Assembly (NCBI GenBank): GCA_021797735.1
Contig: JAJZZE010000015.1
Location: 4,904-45,260, forward strand
Length of the DNA stretch: 40,357 nucleotides
Direction: 5' to 3'
Source of the DNA: Thermoplasmata archaeon
GTDB lineage: Archaea; Thermoplasmatota; Thermoplasmata; Thermoplasmatales; Thermoplasmataceae
In this document: one piece after another, positions 17,715 through 28,182 of the stretch
How positions within the stretch are numbered: the stretch's first letter is position 1
Layout: the number at the start of each line of letters is the position of its first letter
Notes under the pieces: generated by a model
Seen by the model: only the letters and a program-made list of their open reading frames with translations
The model's database searches: none
What the model was told of the DNA's origin: nothing
Program-made: the position numbers and the translations under genes

Positions 17715-18289
17715 GTTAGTTCCACCCCCGCAGCGGTAAATTTTCTTGTATGCTTTATTTTATTAATATCCACCATAAATTTTGTCACGGTATCTCCTTT
17801 TTCATAAAGTATTATACCATAATCTGCAAAATCGAAATAAATTGACCTAAATGAGGTCAGGTCACTCAGCGATAGTACAAAGGGGCTGAACCGGTAATAT
17901 TTTCCTTTTTTTACAAACTCTATTTCCACTGGCAGTATTTTTTTTCTTATTTCCCAAAGTTTTTTAGAGTATTCATATGTGTCCTGATCCACTATTACCA
18001 GCATATCTACATCACTTATATTATTATAATTTCCTTTTGCAACGGAGCCAAATAATACCACTCCTGCGACTCTATCATCTTTTAATAATATGTCTTTCAG
18101 TTTATTTATATAATCGATTAATTCTTTCTCAAGATTGAGCACCAACACGGAACGACGTAGCATCAGATCTATTAGCGTACTAAAGCTTTCCTGCGATGCA
18201 TAAATTTTATTAAAGTTTTTTTTGGCTATGTTCAATTTATCGTATTCTTCTTCGGTTATCATAATAGATCTATAACCAGGACTTACCAT
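17696..18289 (-). CDS. MNT nucleotidyltransferase with an N-terminal VapB-like extension
   Basis: Residues about 75-95 hold the minimal nucleotidyltransferase signature GSVAKGNYNNISDVDML (GSx10DxD). The domain continues to about residue 190. Residues 10-50 (MITEEEYDKLNIAKK, then QESFSTLIDLMLRR) resemble the ribbon-helix-helix DNA-binding start of archaeal VapB antitoxins (UPF0330-like), which is unusual in front of an MNT domain. Met10 (18262) is an equally good start, and the fusion would remain. It is upstream of and overlapping the HEPN gene. The upstream direct repeats could be its own operator. Confidence 0.8.
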   Translation of the reverse strand: MVSPGYRSIMITEEEYDKLNIAKKNFNKIYASQESFSTLIDLMLRRSVLVLNLEKELIDYINKLKDILLKDDRVAGVVLFGSVAKGNYNNISDVDMLVIVDQDTYEYSKKLWEIRKKILPVEIEFVKKGKYYRFSPFVLSLSDLTSFRSIYFDFADYGIILYEKGDTVTKFMVDINKIKHTRKFTAAGVELTWKMKQ

Positions 18290-18315
18290 ATTTATCTTAT
18301 ACTATTTATCTTATA
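18290..18315. promoter_or_regulatory. Direct repeats at the MNT/HEPN promoter
   Basis: ATTTATCTTATA occurs at 18290-18301 and again at 18304-18315, 14 bases apart. The pair lies on the minus-strand TATA region directly upstream of the MNT start. Helical phasing is poor for one face, but a ribbon-helix-helix array could bind. This is inference. Confidence 0.4.
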
Positions 18316-18461
18316 TAAATATTATGCATTATACTATGACGATTATTGGCTATCATAAAAATTCCATGGTAAAACTGGATATAAGGTCAGGATATAATTT
18401 ACAGAGAAGCGTATATAATCGCTTTTAATAAATAATAAATATTACTAATGCATAATTCTCC

Positions 18462-19457
18462 GTGAACCCATTTATACTGTTCTTCAAAAAATTCAGGAAA
18501 TTTTCAAGAAACCATATAATGAAGGCTTCATTGCTTGCAGTATCAGTAATTGTATATTCAGTATTCAGTGAATATTATATTGAAAATACAGTACCATCAA
18601 GCGGCATACATAATCTATTTACGAGTTTATGGTGGACAATGCAGACAATCACAACAGTAGGTTATGGGGATACACCGGTTTACGGTTTTTATGGCAGAGC
18701 CAATGGTATAATTATCATGGTACTGGGAATAGGTTCTCTGGGTTACCTGATGGCCGCATTAACCAGTGTATTAATTGACATAAGGCTGGCATCAAGGCTG
18801 GGTGATAAAATGGCAGTGGAAAAGAAACATGTAATTTTATGCAATTATAATGAGACAACAAGAAAGGTTCTTGAAAAAATAAAGGGTGAGGGCATTGATA
18901 TAGTGATTTTAAATGATAGTGAAATTAAAGAAACCCCTGAGTTTACATTCATCAAGGGAAATTTTTTAAGGGAAAATGATTTAATAAAATCCGGTATTAA
19001 TAAGGCATCGTCTATTATTTTGTTTTCCAGGGATACCGGTGAAAAGTATTCACTGGCACTGGATGCGGAAACAATACTGGCGGCAATGGTTGTAAGGAAA
19101 CTAAATAAAAACGTACGGATAATTGGTGAGATATTAAATCCTGATAGCAGGGAACATGCGGTAAATTATATGGATGATATAATCATAAAGGGTGATGTTT
19201 CCTCGATGTTAATTTATTCCTCAATTATGATTCCGGGAATACCGGAGTTTATCAATGAATTATTATCGACAAAGAGCATTATTGAGGAGGGGATAAATGA
19301 TAATTACCGGAATATGACATATACACAGTTTATATCCGAAATGGAAAAAAATAGTAAAATAGTTCTGGGTTTCAGGGAAAATGATAAAATATATTTAAGG
19401 AAAAATAGTGATGAAAAAATAGATGTGGAAAGTTATATATTTATAAAATCTTACTGA
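18462..19457 (+). CDS. MthK-like potassium channel with RCK domain
   Basis: This 331-residue protein has a two-helix K+ channel pore: TM1 at about 20-40, pore helix and selectivity filter TVGYGD at about 66-71, TM2 with a glycine hinge [10 protein letters not shown] cytoplasmic RCK domain follows ([20 protein letters not shown]) and a TrkA_C-type tail. It resembles MthK and Thermoplasma channels of this class, gated by Ca2+ or another ligand binding the RCK ring. Start is a GTG: the only nearby ATG is out of frame, and TTTAATAAATA at 18424-18434 gives a TATA box at the right distance. The 3' end overlaps the convergent vat gene by 7 bases. Confidence 0.88.
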   Translation: MNPFILFFKKFRKFSRNHIMKASLLAVSVIVYSVFSEYYIENTVPSSGIHNLFTSLWWTMQTITTVGYGDTPVYGFYGRANGIIIMVLGIGSLGYLMAALTSVLIDIRLASRLGDKMAVEKKHVILCNYNETTRKVLEKIKGEGIDIVILNDSEIKETPEFTFIKGNFLRENDLIKSGINKASSIILFSRDTGEKYSLALDAETILAAMVVRKLNKNVRIIGEILNPDSREHAVNYMDDIIIKGDVSSMLIYSSIMIPGIPEFINELLSTKSIIEEGINDNYRNMTYTQFISEMEKNSKIVLGFRENDKIYLRKNSDEKIDVESYIFIKSY

Positions 19458-21685
19458 TATAAACCCAGATCTTCCGTCTTTTTCCTCTGGGCTATATCAT
19501 GTCCCATTGTCACTGCAAGGTCACTGTAGAATTTTATCACGTTTTTATCAATCGATGGCCTTATTGTTGTCATTGCCTTTAGAAAATCATCCTGGCTAAC
19601 CTCAGTTGCATCCGGGTTGGACCTGTACGCCATCATTCCTGCCTCCCTGCAGAGGTTTTCAAGATCTGCGCCGGCATAACCCTCGGTCTTCCTTGCAATT
19701 TCCTTTAAATCTGTCTTCTTTGCAAGTGGCATTTTCTTTGTGTGGACTTCCAGTATTTTTAATCTACCCTCCTCATCTGGCGGTGGTATGTACATGATTT
19801 TATCAAATCTGCCAGCCCTTAGCAGTGCCGGATCGATTATATCAGGCCTGTTGGTGGCGGCTATTACAACAACGCCGTTTAAGACCTCAATGCCATCCAT
19901 TGATGTTAATAACTGATTCACAATTCTCTCGGTTACGCCGGAATCCATAGATGCCCCCCTTCTAGGTGCGATTGAATCTATTTCATCCATGAATATTATT
20001 GCTGGTGAAACCTGCTTTGCCTTTTTGAATATCTCCCTTACGGCCTTTTCACTTTCTCCAACCCACTTCGAGAGAACTTCTGGACCCTTTACGGATATAA
20101 AATTTGCATTGCTCTCATTGGCAACTGCCTTTGCCAGCAGGGTTTTACCGGTTCCAGGTGGTCCATATAATAGAAACCCCTTCGGTGACCTTATTCCAAG
20201 CCTTGTAAATACACCCGGATTCAGTAATGGTAACTCAACAGCCTCCTTTAATTCGGATTTAACACTTTCGAGTCCACCTATATCACTCCATTTTATATTG
20301 GGTACCTCAACGGTTACCTCCCTTAAACTGCTTGGCTCTATGGTCTTTAATGCCTCCATGAAGTCATCTTCTGTTACCGTCATTTTTTCCAGGACTTCTG
20401 TAGGTATGGGTTTATCAAGGTCTATTTCAGGTAAATACCTTCTCAGGGCATTCATCGCGGATTCCCTTGTTAATGCGGCCATATCAGCCCCAACAAAACC
20501 ATATGTTAAATCCGCCATTCTTGAGAAGAACTGGTCACGTGCGTCCTCATCCATACCCAGGGGCATACCTCTTGTATGTATTGCTAATATCTCTATTCTA
20601 CCCTTCTTATCGGGTACACCTATAGTTATTTCCCTGTCAAATCTACCTGGCCTTCTCAACGCAGGGTCAACAGCATCCAGTCTATTTGTTGCACCTATTA
20701 CTATTACATGGCCGCGGTCCTTTAGGCCGTCCATCAGGGTTAATAACTGTGCAACAACCCTTCTTTCCACTTCACCCTGGACATCCTCCCTCTTCGGTGC
20801 GATTGAATCTATTTCATCTATAAATATAATTGAAGGTTCAGATTCATCCGCCTTCTGAAAGATCTCCCTCAACTTCTGCTCACTCTGGCCGTAATATTTG
20901 CTCATTATTTCCGGTCCATTGATTGCGTAGAAATTTGCACCACTTTCATTGGCAACTGCCTTTGCTATTAAGGTTTTACCGGTTCCTGGAGGACCATTTA
21001 ATAAAACACCCTTTGGTGGTGTTATTCCAAGCCTCTCAAACAGTTCCGGGTGTTTCAATGGTAATTCAATGATTTCCCTGATTCTTCCTAATTGTTCCGA
21101 TAATCCACCAATATCCTCGTAACTTACCCTTGTTACCTCTTCGAGAACCTCGGATGCGGGTTCCTCCCTGATTTCCACCACGGTTGCATCGCCGACCTCT
21201 ACAGGTACCTTACTGGGAACCGTTTTTATAACCTTGAATAATAATCCCGTATGTCCTGCAAGTGTTAATCCCGGAACACTGATGCTGTCCTGTTCTATTA
21301 ATGGCCTTCTGATTAGGGCTTTCTGAACAAAGTCATCGATGCCCTCACCGAACCTCAATCTCTGGTCCTTCCTTATTATGGGTGCCAGAACTACCTTCTT
21401 TGCCTCTTCAACCTCAACCTTTTTTACCTTAACCTTATCACCTATGGATGCACCACAATTATTTCTCATTACACTGTCTATTCTGACAATATCCTTATTT
21501 TCATCCTCGGGCCTTGCCCTGAAAACCCTGCCAACCGTGGCCCTTACCTTTTCTATGGAAACAACATCACCGATCTCAACATCCAGATCAAGTCTTGATA
21601 TTTCATCCAGTCGTACTCTGGCCATTCCAGGGTCAGTGGCATTTGCTTCGGCTACCCTGAGGGTTATACCATCATTGGCTTTCAT
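19451..21685 (-). CDS. vat: VAT, CDC48/p97-family AAA ATPase
   Basis: This 744-residue hexameric unfoldase feeds proteins to the proteasome. It has an N-terminal domain with [22 protein letters not shown] and a double-psi barrel region. Two AAA domains follow, each with GPPGTGKT, a Walker B-type DEIDSIAP, and an Arg-finger region (GRFDREI and GRFDKIM). Length and start match Thermoplasma VAT. The open frame extends 87 bases upstream to 21772, but those residues (Cys/Tyr-rich) do not belong to the family. ATG 21685 has a TATA-like TTTAAAATA at about 21708-21716, so it is chosen. Confidence 0.96.
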   Translation of the reverse strand: MKANDGITLRVAEANATDPGMARVRLDEISRLDLDVEIGDVVSIEKVRATVGRVFRARPEDENKDIVRIDSVMRNNCGASIGDKVKVKKVEVEEAKKVVLAPIIRKDQRLRFGEGIDDFVQKALIRRPLIEQDSISVPGLTLAGHTGLLFKVIKTVPSKVPVEVGDATVVEIREEPASEVLEEVTRVSYEDIGGLSEQLGRIREIIELPLKHPELFERLGITPPKGVLLNGPPGTGKTLIAKAVANESGANFYAINGPEIMSKYYGQSEQKLREIFQKADESEPSIIFIDEIDSIAPKREDVQGEVERRVVAQLLTLMDGLKDRGHVIVIGATNRLDAVDPALRRPGRFDREITIGVPDKKGRIEILAIHTRGMPLGMDEDARDQFFSRMADLTYGFVGADMAALTRESAMNALRRYLPEIDLDKPIPTEVLEKMTVTEDDFMEALKTIEPSSLREVTVEVPNIKWSDIGGLESVKSELKEAVELPLLNPGVFTRLGIRSPKGFLLYGPPGTGKTLLAKAVANESNANFISVKGPEVLSKWVGESEKAVREIFKKAKQVSPAIIFMDEIDSIAPRRGASMDSGVTERIVNQLLTSMDGIEVLNGVVVIAATNRPDIIDPALLRAGRFDKIMYIPPPDEEGRLKILEVHTKKMPLAKKTDLKEIARKTEGYAGADLENLCREAGMMAYRSNPDATEVSQDDFLKAMTTIRPSIDKNVIKFYSDLAVTMGHDIAQRKKTEDLGLYQ

Positions 21686-22060
21686 ATACCTATATTTACA
21701 AAATACTATTTTAAAATATTGGTATTTGTATAGCTTCATCAGGCATTTACTCAAAACCCACGAAACAACCATTTTCCGAATATTGTTACTGTGCCAGATG
21801 AATGATTAAACAACATTCTGATAAATATGAAAACATTATCTGTTGATACATTCCATATTAGTAAATTACTGGATTTGCAACTATTTATGCTGGAATTACT
21901 TATGAAAATTATTCAGATTAAAATAACTTAAATAAATTTTCTCTGACTATGTATAATACTGGTTTTCATGAACATTGAAACGAAGCTATACAGATACAAA
22001 TATTGTTTAACGGAAAAAAGGTAATTTATAAATATAATTCAGCTTCTATGGATTTTTAGT
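21686..22060. other. 375-bp intergenic region between vat and exonuclease III
   Basis: It contains the vat promoter near 21708-21716. A short plus-strand frame from 21969 (MNIETKLYRYKYCLTEKR) is too small to call. No RNA gene, repeat or known motif was seen. Confidence 0.4.
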
Positions 22061-22816
22061 TCATTTTAATATCAATTCCAGCGGTGCATGGTCGGATCCC
22101 CTGATATTTTCCAGTATTACAGAGTCCTTTACATTGTTGATAAGGTCACCGGTTACAACAAAATAATCTATTCTCCAGCCGATATTCTTTTCCCTGGCAT
22201 TGAATCTGTACGACCACCATGAATAATGATTTGGGTCCTTATGGAAATATCTGTATGTATCGATATATCCGTGGCTTAATATATCCGTCATCGAATTCCT
22301 TTCTTCTATAGTAAAGCCCGCATTATGTTCATTGCCCTTTGGCCTTGCTATATCGATTTCCTCATGTGCAACATTGAAATCCCCTGTGATGACCAGTGGT
22401 TTTTCCCTTCTGAGTTTTTCAGTGTATTCCAGAAATTTTTTATTAAAATCCAGTTTAAAATCCAGCCTGGTCAGTCCACGCTGTGAATTCGGGAAATATG
22501 CATTGATTGCATAAAAATCCTTAAATTCCAGTAACTGTACCCTGCCCTCTGAGTCATATGTTTGATCACCGATGCCCTCAATATACTCATCCACATCAAT
22601 TTTTGATAATGCCATGGTTCCACTGTATCCCTTTTTATCTGCGGAATTTAAATATATTTTATAATTTAAATGATGCAGCTCCTCGGGTATGGTTAATTTG
22701 TCAACCTTAACCTCCTGAAATAAAATTATATCGGGGTCTTCATTTTTTAAAAAATCTATAATTCCGTTTTTAACAGCAGCTCTCAATCCATTAACGTTCC
22801 AGGATAAAATTTTCAT
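22061..22816 (-). CDS. xthA: Exodeoxyribonuclease III / AP endonuclease
   Basis: This 251-residue endonuclease/exonuclease/phosphatase-fold enzyme is for base excision repair. Motifs are WNVNGLRAA, ILFQEVKVD with the metal Glu, GYSGTMALSK, TGDFNVAHEEIDIARP with catalytic Asp and Asn, and GSDHAPL with the final Asp-His. All catalytic residues are in place and the length is normal. It cuts at abasic sites and removes blocked 3' ends, important for DNA under hot acid conditions. Confidence 0.94.
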   Translation of the reverse strand: MKILSWNVNGLRAAVKNGIIDFLKNEDPDIILFQEVKVDKLTIPEELHHLNYKIYLNSADKKGYSGTMALSKIDVDEYIEGIGDQTYDSEGRVQLLEFKDFYAINAYFPNSQRGLTRLDFKLDFNKKFLEYTEKLRREKPLVITGDFNVAHEEIDIARPKGNEHNAGFTIEERNSMTDILSHGYIDTYRYFHKDPNHYSWWSYRFNAREKNIGWRIDYFVVTGDLINNVKDSVILENIRGSDHAPLELILK

Positions 22817-22849
22817 AAACTCTAATAATTATACTGTATAAAAATTATA

Positions 22850-24376
22850 TTATTTTCTGCCATAACCTGCACCACCTGGTGTTTCTATTATAACCTCATC
22901 ATTTTCATCGAGCATGTATGAAAACTTGCTTTTCATCTTCATTTTCTTTTTGTTCTTTACAATGTAGAGTTTCCCGGTTCTGGCATCTTCACCACCATGT
23001 AATCCCCACGGAGGTATAATAAAACGATCAGCTATTACAGATATATCTGTTTCATTTAAGACCCTAAAAGATCTTATTACACCATCACCACCATGGTATT
23101 TTCCGCTGCCATAACTGTTTTTCCTGAGATTATATTCCGTGAAAAATAATGGATATTCCTTTTCCGCAATTTCTACAGGTGTATTCAATGTATTTGTCAT
23201 ATTGCTGTGTATTCCTGATTCACCATTGGAATTATACCGGGCACCATTGCCGCCGCCGATAGTTTCATAGTATGACCAGTATTTATCACCGTATTTTCCA
23301 CCCAGCATAATATTCATCATGGTTCCGGATGATGCTGCAGGTATATAATCCAGAAATTCACTTAAAGCCTTTAGGGTAACATCCGCCATTCTCTGGGTAG
23401 TTTCAACATTACCACCGGATACTGGATAATTTTTTTCAGGATTCAGTAATGATTTATACGGTGCCTTCACATCAATAATAGAGTAAAAACCATCATTGGT
23501 AGGTATATCTATATTCATGGCACTTCTAATTGAATATGCCACTGCTGAGAATGTTACGCCCTCAACTGCATTTACAGGGTATTCTATTTCCCCATGTGTG
23601 CCATCGAAATCTGCGGTAATGCCATTATTATCTATTTTCAGTGCTATGTTTATATTGATTTTTTCATTATCCTTCTCTAAATAATCCACGGCATGGTAAA
23701 CACCCTTTTTCCATGATTTCACCAGTGATAATGATAATTCCTTTGAATGCTTTAGCAGTAAATCCCATGAATTTAATATTTCATTTTCACCGTATTTATT
23801 AATTAATTCCTTAATACGGCTGATTCCCATTTTATTTGCAGCCTGCTGTGCATTTAAATCCCCGTATGCCGTTTCCGGGTCCTTGAAGTTCGATAAGATA
23901 ATTTTAACGATATCACCGGTTATTATAACGGGAGGTATTATTAAACCCTCCTGGTATAAATTCCTTGCATTTGGGTTGAGGCTACCAAATACTGGGCCGC
24001 CAACATCAACGTTGTGTGCCTTGTTGATAACGTAACAGAATATTTCATTATTATTATAAACAGGTGCTATAATTGTAACATCGTTTAAATGCGTCCCTGA
24101 AATATAGGGATCGTTAGTAATTAACATCTGGTCTTCCTTTAATATTATATTATTTTTTGACATATATTCAATAATGTTCCTTGAACCGACCTTAAATGAC
24201 CCTAAATGTACCGGTATATGTTCGGCCTGTGCTATAATTTTTCCATTTTTATCAAGAACAGCACAGCTATGGTCCATTCTCTCACGTATATTCGGTGATA
24301 TTGCCGACCTTTTCAGTGCAACACCCATCTCCTCAGCTATAAATTGTGTGGCTTTTCCAATGATTTCCCAGCTCAT
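22850..24376 (-). CDS. hyuB: Hydantoinase B / oxoprolinase-family subunit
   Basis: This 508-residue protein is of the hydantoinase B/oxoprolinase family. Typical segments are the start [24 protein letters not shown], then ITNDPYISGTHLNDVT and the C-terminal GGHGVIRSF-like region (GKYHGGDGVIRSF) with TPGGAGYGRK at the end. With HyuA it opens cyclic amide rings (hydantoin or 5-oxoproline) using ATP. The start ATG overlaps the hyuA stop by 4 bases. Substrate is not decided by sequence alone. Confidence 0.92.
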   Translation of the reverse strand: MSWEIIGKATQFIAEEMGVALKRSAISPNIRERMDHSCAVLDKNGKIIAQAEHIPVHLGSFKVGSRNIIEYMSKNNIILKEDQMLITNDPYISGTHLNDVTIIAPVYNNNEIFCYVINKAHNVDVGGPVFGSLNPNARNLYQEGLIIPPVIITGDIVKIILSNFKDPETAYGDLNAQQAANKMGISRIKELINKYGENEILNSWDLLLKHSKELSLSLVKSWKKGVYHAVDYLEKDNEKININIALKIDNNGITADFDGTHGEIEYPVNAVEGVTFSAVAYSIRSAMNIDIPTNDGFYSIIDVKAPYKSLLNPEKNYPVSGGNVETTQRMADVTLKALSEFLDYIPAASSGTMMNIMLGGKYGDKYWSYYETIGGGNGARYNSNGESGIHSNMTNTLNTPVEIAEKEYPLFFTEYNLRKNSYGSGKYHGGDGVIRSFRVLNETDISVIADRFIIPPWGLHGGEDARTGKLYIVKNKKKMKMKSKFSYMLDENDEVIIETPGGAGYGRK

Positions 24377-26334
24377 AATCTCACCCCTTTAATCTCATTA
24401 TATTTGCCCTTATGTACTTTCCAGTGTTCTGGAATAAACGTGCTTGACCCTTCCTCCTCAATAATGGCAGGACCTGCAATTTCATAATTTTCCCTTAAAT
24501 TATTTCTATTATAAACATCTATATTTACCCATGAACCTTCAATATATACATTCCTTTTATAATATTCAGAATTTCCATGCTGTTTCTGGAATATATCAGG
24601 TTTAATTCTATTCTCAACAGCAAAAGCCCGTATTGTAAGTATTTCCACTTCTCTATCCATGGTGAATCCGAATGTCCTGTAATGCGTATCTATGAAGGAA
24701 TTTATTATTTCATTTTTATCCGGGTTACTGACTATAATTGTCAGTTCAGACCCCTGGCCCCTGTAACGGCAATCAGCATATCTTATAAACTCTGGACTTT
24801 TTAATTTATTTTTTAATTTATTTTCAAGTTCTCTAAAATCCCTTTCAATATCTTCTGGGTAGGATTTTCTCGCCTCATATTTCATATCGGAATATATTAA
24901 TCCCAGGGCACTGAAAACTCCCGGCTCAGGTGGTATAATTACGTTTTTTATATTTAATTCGTCGGCAACCCTCATTGCATGCTGCGGACCTGCTCCACCA
25001 AAGCCGAATAGTGTGAACTCTGCGGGATCTAAACCACGCTCTACCGTTACAAGTCTAATTGCCCTGGCCATTTCAAGGTTTGCCAGTTTTATTGCCGATT
25101 CGGCAACTTCGTATGGGTCTCCGAGTTTTGATATGGCCTTCAGTGATAGGTCTTTTCTTAATTTGAAATCTGAACCGGACATTTTATCATTGATTATACC
25201 AAGAATTAGATTCGAATCGGTAAGTGTCGGCATTTTTCCACCCCTGTTGTATGCTACCGGCCCTGGATCGGAACCTGCACTCATTGGACCAATATTAAGT
25301 GATCCTGCTTCATCCTTCCATATAATGGTACCGCCACCGGAAGAGACCTCTGATAGATCTATGAATGGAAATCTTACAGGGTATCCTGAACCCTTTACAA
25401 GTCTTCCATGATGTGATGACCCGCCAACCTCATATTCTGAAGTTATCTCGATATTACCATTTATCACTGTTCCCGCTTTTGATGTGGTCCCACCCATATC
25501 AAAGCTAATAACATTATTAATTCCCAGAATTTTAGAGAATTCACCTGTGGCTATTACCCCGGCAGCCGGACCAGATTCTATAATATTTACTGGTTTTTGA
25601 ATGGATTCGTCAGAAAATATTAATCCACCAGCATTTGACATTATTTTTATATCTGGATCACCAAAATTTTTCAATGCGTTTTTAAGGTTTAATATATAAT
25701 TTGATGTTACCGGAGATAATATAGAATTCACAACAGTTGTAGATGTCCTTTCATATTCTCTTGGTTCTGGAGAGATATCATAGGATATTGAAATATTATC
25801 AAAGTACTTAGATAAATATTTTTTAACATTAATTTCATTTTCAGGATTTTTATATGAATGTAAAAAAGATATGGCTATAGATTTTACATTGTTTTTTAAT
25901 AAAGAATCCTTAATTTTTCTCAGTTCATCGTTATTAATGTTTTTTATGATATTTCCATAAACATCTGCTCTTTCATGGACTCCGTATCTCAAATTTTTAG
26001 GTACCAGTATTTTTGGTCTGTGGAAATTCAAATTGTATAACTCCGGCCTATTCTGTCTACCAATTTCTATTACGTCCTCAAAGCCTTTCGTTGTTAACAG
26101 TGAAGTTTTAGGCAATTCAAGACCATACTGACCGAGTAAGGAATTGGTTGCTATAGTAGTTGCATGCAGGAACTCATCTATTTTTTTATCACCTAAATAT
26201 TTTTTTAACCCATTTAACACCCCTTCCTCAGGATTTTTCGGTGTCGTTGGTACCTTATAATAATTTATTCCTACCTCATCAATAATAATTATATCAGTGA
26301 ATGTCCCTCCAATATCTATAGAAACTGTAATCAT
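24373..26334 (-). CDS. hyuA: Hydantoinase A / oxoprolinase-family ATPase subunit
   Basis: This 653-residue ASKHA-type subunit has the phosphate-binding start [12 protein letters not shown], later [11 protein letters not shown], and [10 protein letters not shown] followed by [14 protein letters not shown]. It is the energising partner of HyuB in the hydantoinase/5-oxoprolinase/acetone carboxylase superfamily. Order A-B with a 4-base overlap is typical. A TATA-like element at about 26351-26362 supports ATG 26334. The divergent MFS transporter may bring in the substrate, which for a peptide-using acidophile may be 5-oxoproline. That link is inference. Confidence 0.93.
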   Translation of the reverse strand: MITVSIDIGGTFTDIIIIDEVGINYYKVPTTPKNPEEGVLNGLKKYLGDKKIDEFLHATTIATNSLLGQYGLELPKTSLLTTKGFEDVIEIGRQNRPELYNLNFHRPKILVPKNLRYGVHERADVYGNIIKNINNDELRKIKDSLLKNNVKSIAISFLHSYKNPENEINVKKYLSKYFDNISISYDISPEPREYERTSTTVVNSILSPVTSNYILNLKNALKNFGDPDIKIMSNAGGLIFSDESIQKPVNIIESGPAAGVIATGEFSKILGINNVISFDMGGTTSKAGTVINGNIEITSEYEVGGSSHHGRLVKGSGYPVRFPFIDLSEVSSGGGTIIWKDEAGSLNIGPMSAGSDPGPVAYNRGGKMPTLTDSNLILGIINDKMSGSDFKLRKDLSLKAISKLGDPYEVAESAIKLANLEMARAIRLVTVERGLDPAEFTLFGFGGAGPQHAMRVADELNIKNVIIPPEPGVFSALGLIYSDMKYEARKSYPEDIERDFRELENKLKNKLKSPEFIRYADCRYRGQGSELTIIVSNPDKNEIINSFIDTHYRTFGFTMDREVEILTIRAFAVENRIKPDIFQKQHGNSEYYKRNVYIEGSWVNIDVYNRNNLRENYEIAGPAIIEEEGSSTFIPEHWKVHKGKYNEIKGVRL

Positions 26335-26657
26335 AAAATTGGATGTAATGTTATATTATTAATTTTGTTATGGAAACTTTGAATTTTTTTTGTTATTATT
26401 TCGGGCTCCTATACCGGGAGTTAATACATTCCTTTACTGTTAGATCGATATAATTCTATTTCTTTTGCTACTAATTTTCTCTACATACACAGTAAGATAG
26501 TACTGTGTTATTCCTGGGATTTTACAAATCATTTGCTATGGATATAAAAATATGGACTGTTCAGGTAATATTTATACTGAAAACAGCCAGAACATACGTT
26601 ATAAAATATTTCATTTTTAAGTAATTAATTTTATATGCATCAGAGAGTTAACCGTTT
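26335..26657. other. Divergent control region between hyuA and MFS gene
   Basis: This 323-bp AT-rich spacer has TATA-like elements near both starts (26351-26362 for hyuA, about 26631-26636 for the transporter). No gene or obvious operator dyad was seen. Confidence 0.4.
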
Positions 26658-27920
26658 ATGAGTGAAAAAACAGATGTAATAGCAGCCTCAATGATAGGGA
26701 CTATTATAGAATGGTACGGTATTTTTATTTTTTCTTCAGGCGCAATATATATTTCAAATGCATTTTATCCATTTGTTAACCCGGCAATTTCTATTTTATT
26801 AACATTATTAACATTTGCCTTGGGTTTTGTGACAAGGCCTCTGGGTGCATTCGTTTTTGGTCATTTTGGTGATAGGATAGGTAGAAAAAAGGTTTTATTA
26901 TTAACATTGCTGATTTCAGGAATTTCAACGGGATTAACGGGATTGATCCCTAGTGAAGCTTCAATAGGATATCTTGCAGTGGTGTTACTGATTGCATTAA
27001 GATTAATCCTTGGTTTTGGTTTAGGTGGAGAATGGGGTGGGGCCATGCTTCTAACACTGGAAACATTCAAAAAGAAACGTGGTTTTTACTCTTCTTTCGT
27101 TCAGTCCACTGTTGGGATAGGCCTCTTAGTAGGAATTGCAATTTTTATACCCTTAGTATATTATTTACCCAGATCAGTTATGTATTCAATGGGATGGAGA
27201 ATACCATTTTTAGCAAGTTTTGTTATAGTTATTATAGGTGTATTCATAAGATTAAAGGTAAAGGAGACGCCTGTATTTGAAGAAGAAAAAAGCAAAAATA
27301 AAATATTGGCATCACCCGAAAAGGAACTGTTTAAAAAACATTACAAAAAAATTATTGTTGGTACCTTACTGGCAGGTTCATCCGGCAATTTCTTCTATTT
27401 CGCAATAGCGTTATTACCGGTGCTATTTGAATTGAAAAATGTAATCACTGTTTTTGACGCATTGATAGGCACTGCAATTTTTGGTATACTGGATATAATA
27501 TTCGTATTTATTGGTGGGCAAATATCAGATACCATGGGAAGAAGGAAAATACTTGCACTTGCAAATATACTTGCACTAATAATTTTATTCCCATCCATAT
27601 ATTTGTTGGGATTTACATACTTCGTAATATTTTTATCGATATTTGCCATCGCCCATGGCTTAAGCTATTCCCCATTAGGTGCAATGATATCCGAGATATT
27701 CCCAACAAATGTTAGGTATTCAGGAAATTCCGCTTCATATCAATATGGTAATTCCTTCATAGGTGGTCCTGCACCATATGTTTCGGATTTCCTGGGTAGC
27801 ATTTATTACTTCCTATTTCCGGTATTTACGTTAATATTTATATTACTCGCACTGGGTGTAATTTCCATTACCAAGGAAACAAAAGATGTGTCATTGGAAA
27901 CCGTAAATTACGATTATTAA
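26658..27920 (+). CDS. MFS transporter, metabolite:H+ symporter type
   Basis: This 420-residue protein has about twelve membrane helices. The start GTIIEWYGIFIFSSGAIYIS, loop 2-3 motif GHFGDRIGRKK and GFGLGGEWGGAMLL are hallmarks of the metabolite:H+ symporter group (ProP/ShiA-like). A steep proton gradient in an acidophile would drive uptake of organic acids, betaines or amino-acid derivatives. Adjacent hyuAB on the other strand hints at 5-oxoproline or hydantoin as substrate. No residue here proves it. Confidence 0.9.
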   Translation: MSEKTDVIAASMIGTIIEWYGIFIFSSGAIYISNAFYPFVNPAISILLTLLTFALGFVTRPLGAFVFGHFGDRIGRKKVLLLTLLISGISTGLTGLIPSEASIGYLAVVLLIALRLILGFGLGGEWGGAMLLTLETFKKKRGFYSSFVQSTVGIGLLVGIAIFIPLVYYLPRSVMYSMGWRIPFLASFVIVIIGVFIRLKVKETPVFEEEKSKNKILASPEKELFKKHYKKIIVGTLLAGSSGNFFYFAIALLPVLFELKNVITVFDALIGTAIFGILDIIFVFIGGQISDTMGRRKILALANILALIILFPSIYLLGFTYFVIFLSIFAIAHGLSYSPLGAMISEIFPTNVRYSGNSASYQYGNSFIGGPAPYVSDFLGSIYYFLFPVFTLIFILLALGVISITKETKDVSLETVNYDY

Positions 27921-28182
27921 AAATATTATATTTTATATTATAATAAATTCCACGCAGGGATTGAAATAAAAAAATTAAATAAATATTTTTATACAGTTTA
28001 TATACATAGAGCTTTCTCTAAAACCCATATTTGACTCTTTGAAGTTTGATATACCTTTTATACTTCTGTACACGTGTTTTATTTGTGAACCGGTTAATTA
28101 CTGACCCCCTAGTAGAACATTTATTCATATTACCGCAACCAAAAGTCCGGATCATATCACAAGATAAGGTTGCTGGTAGATA

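Noticed and set aside
19989-20858. 289-codon plus-strand open frame
   Set aside because: It lies wholly antisense to the strongly conserved AAA domains of vat and has Ser/Leu/Pro-rich shadow composition.
21686-21772. 29-residue upstream extension of vat
   Set aside because: The added residues do not resemble any CDC48 N-terminus, and the family start is at ATG 21685 with a TATA-like box behind it.
27948-27966. CRISPR-repeat-like end (ACGCAGGGATTGAAAT)
   Set aside because: Only one copy is present; there is no second repeat at spacer distance and no cas gene in the window.
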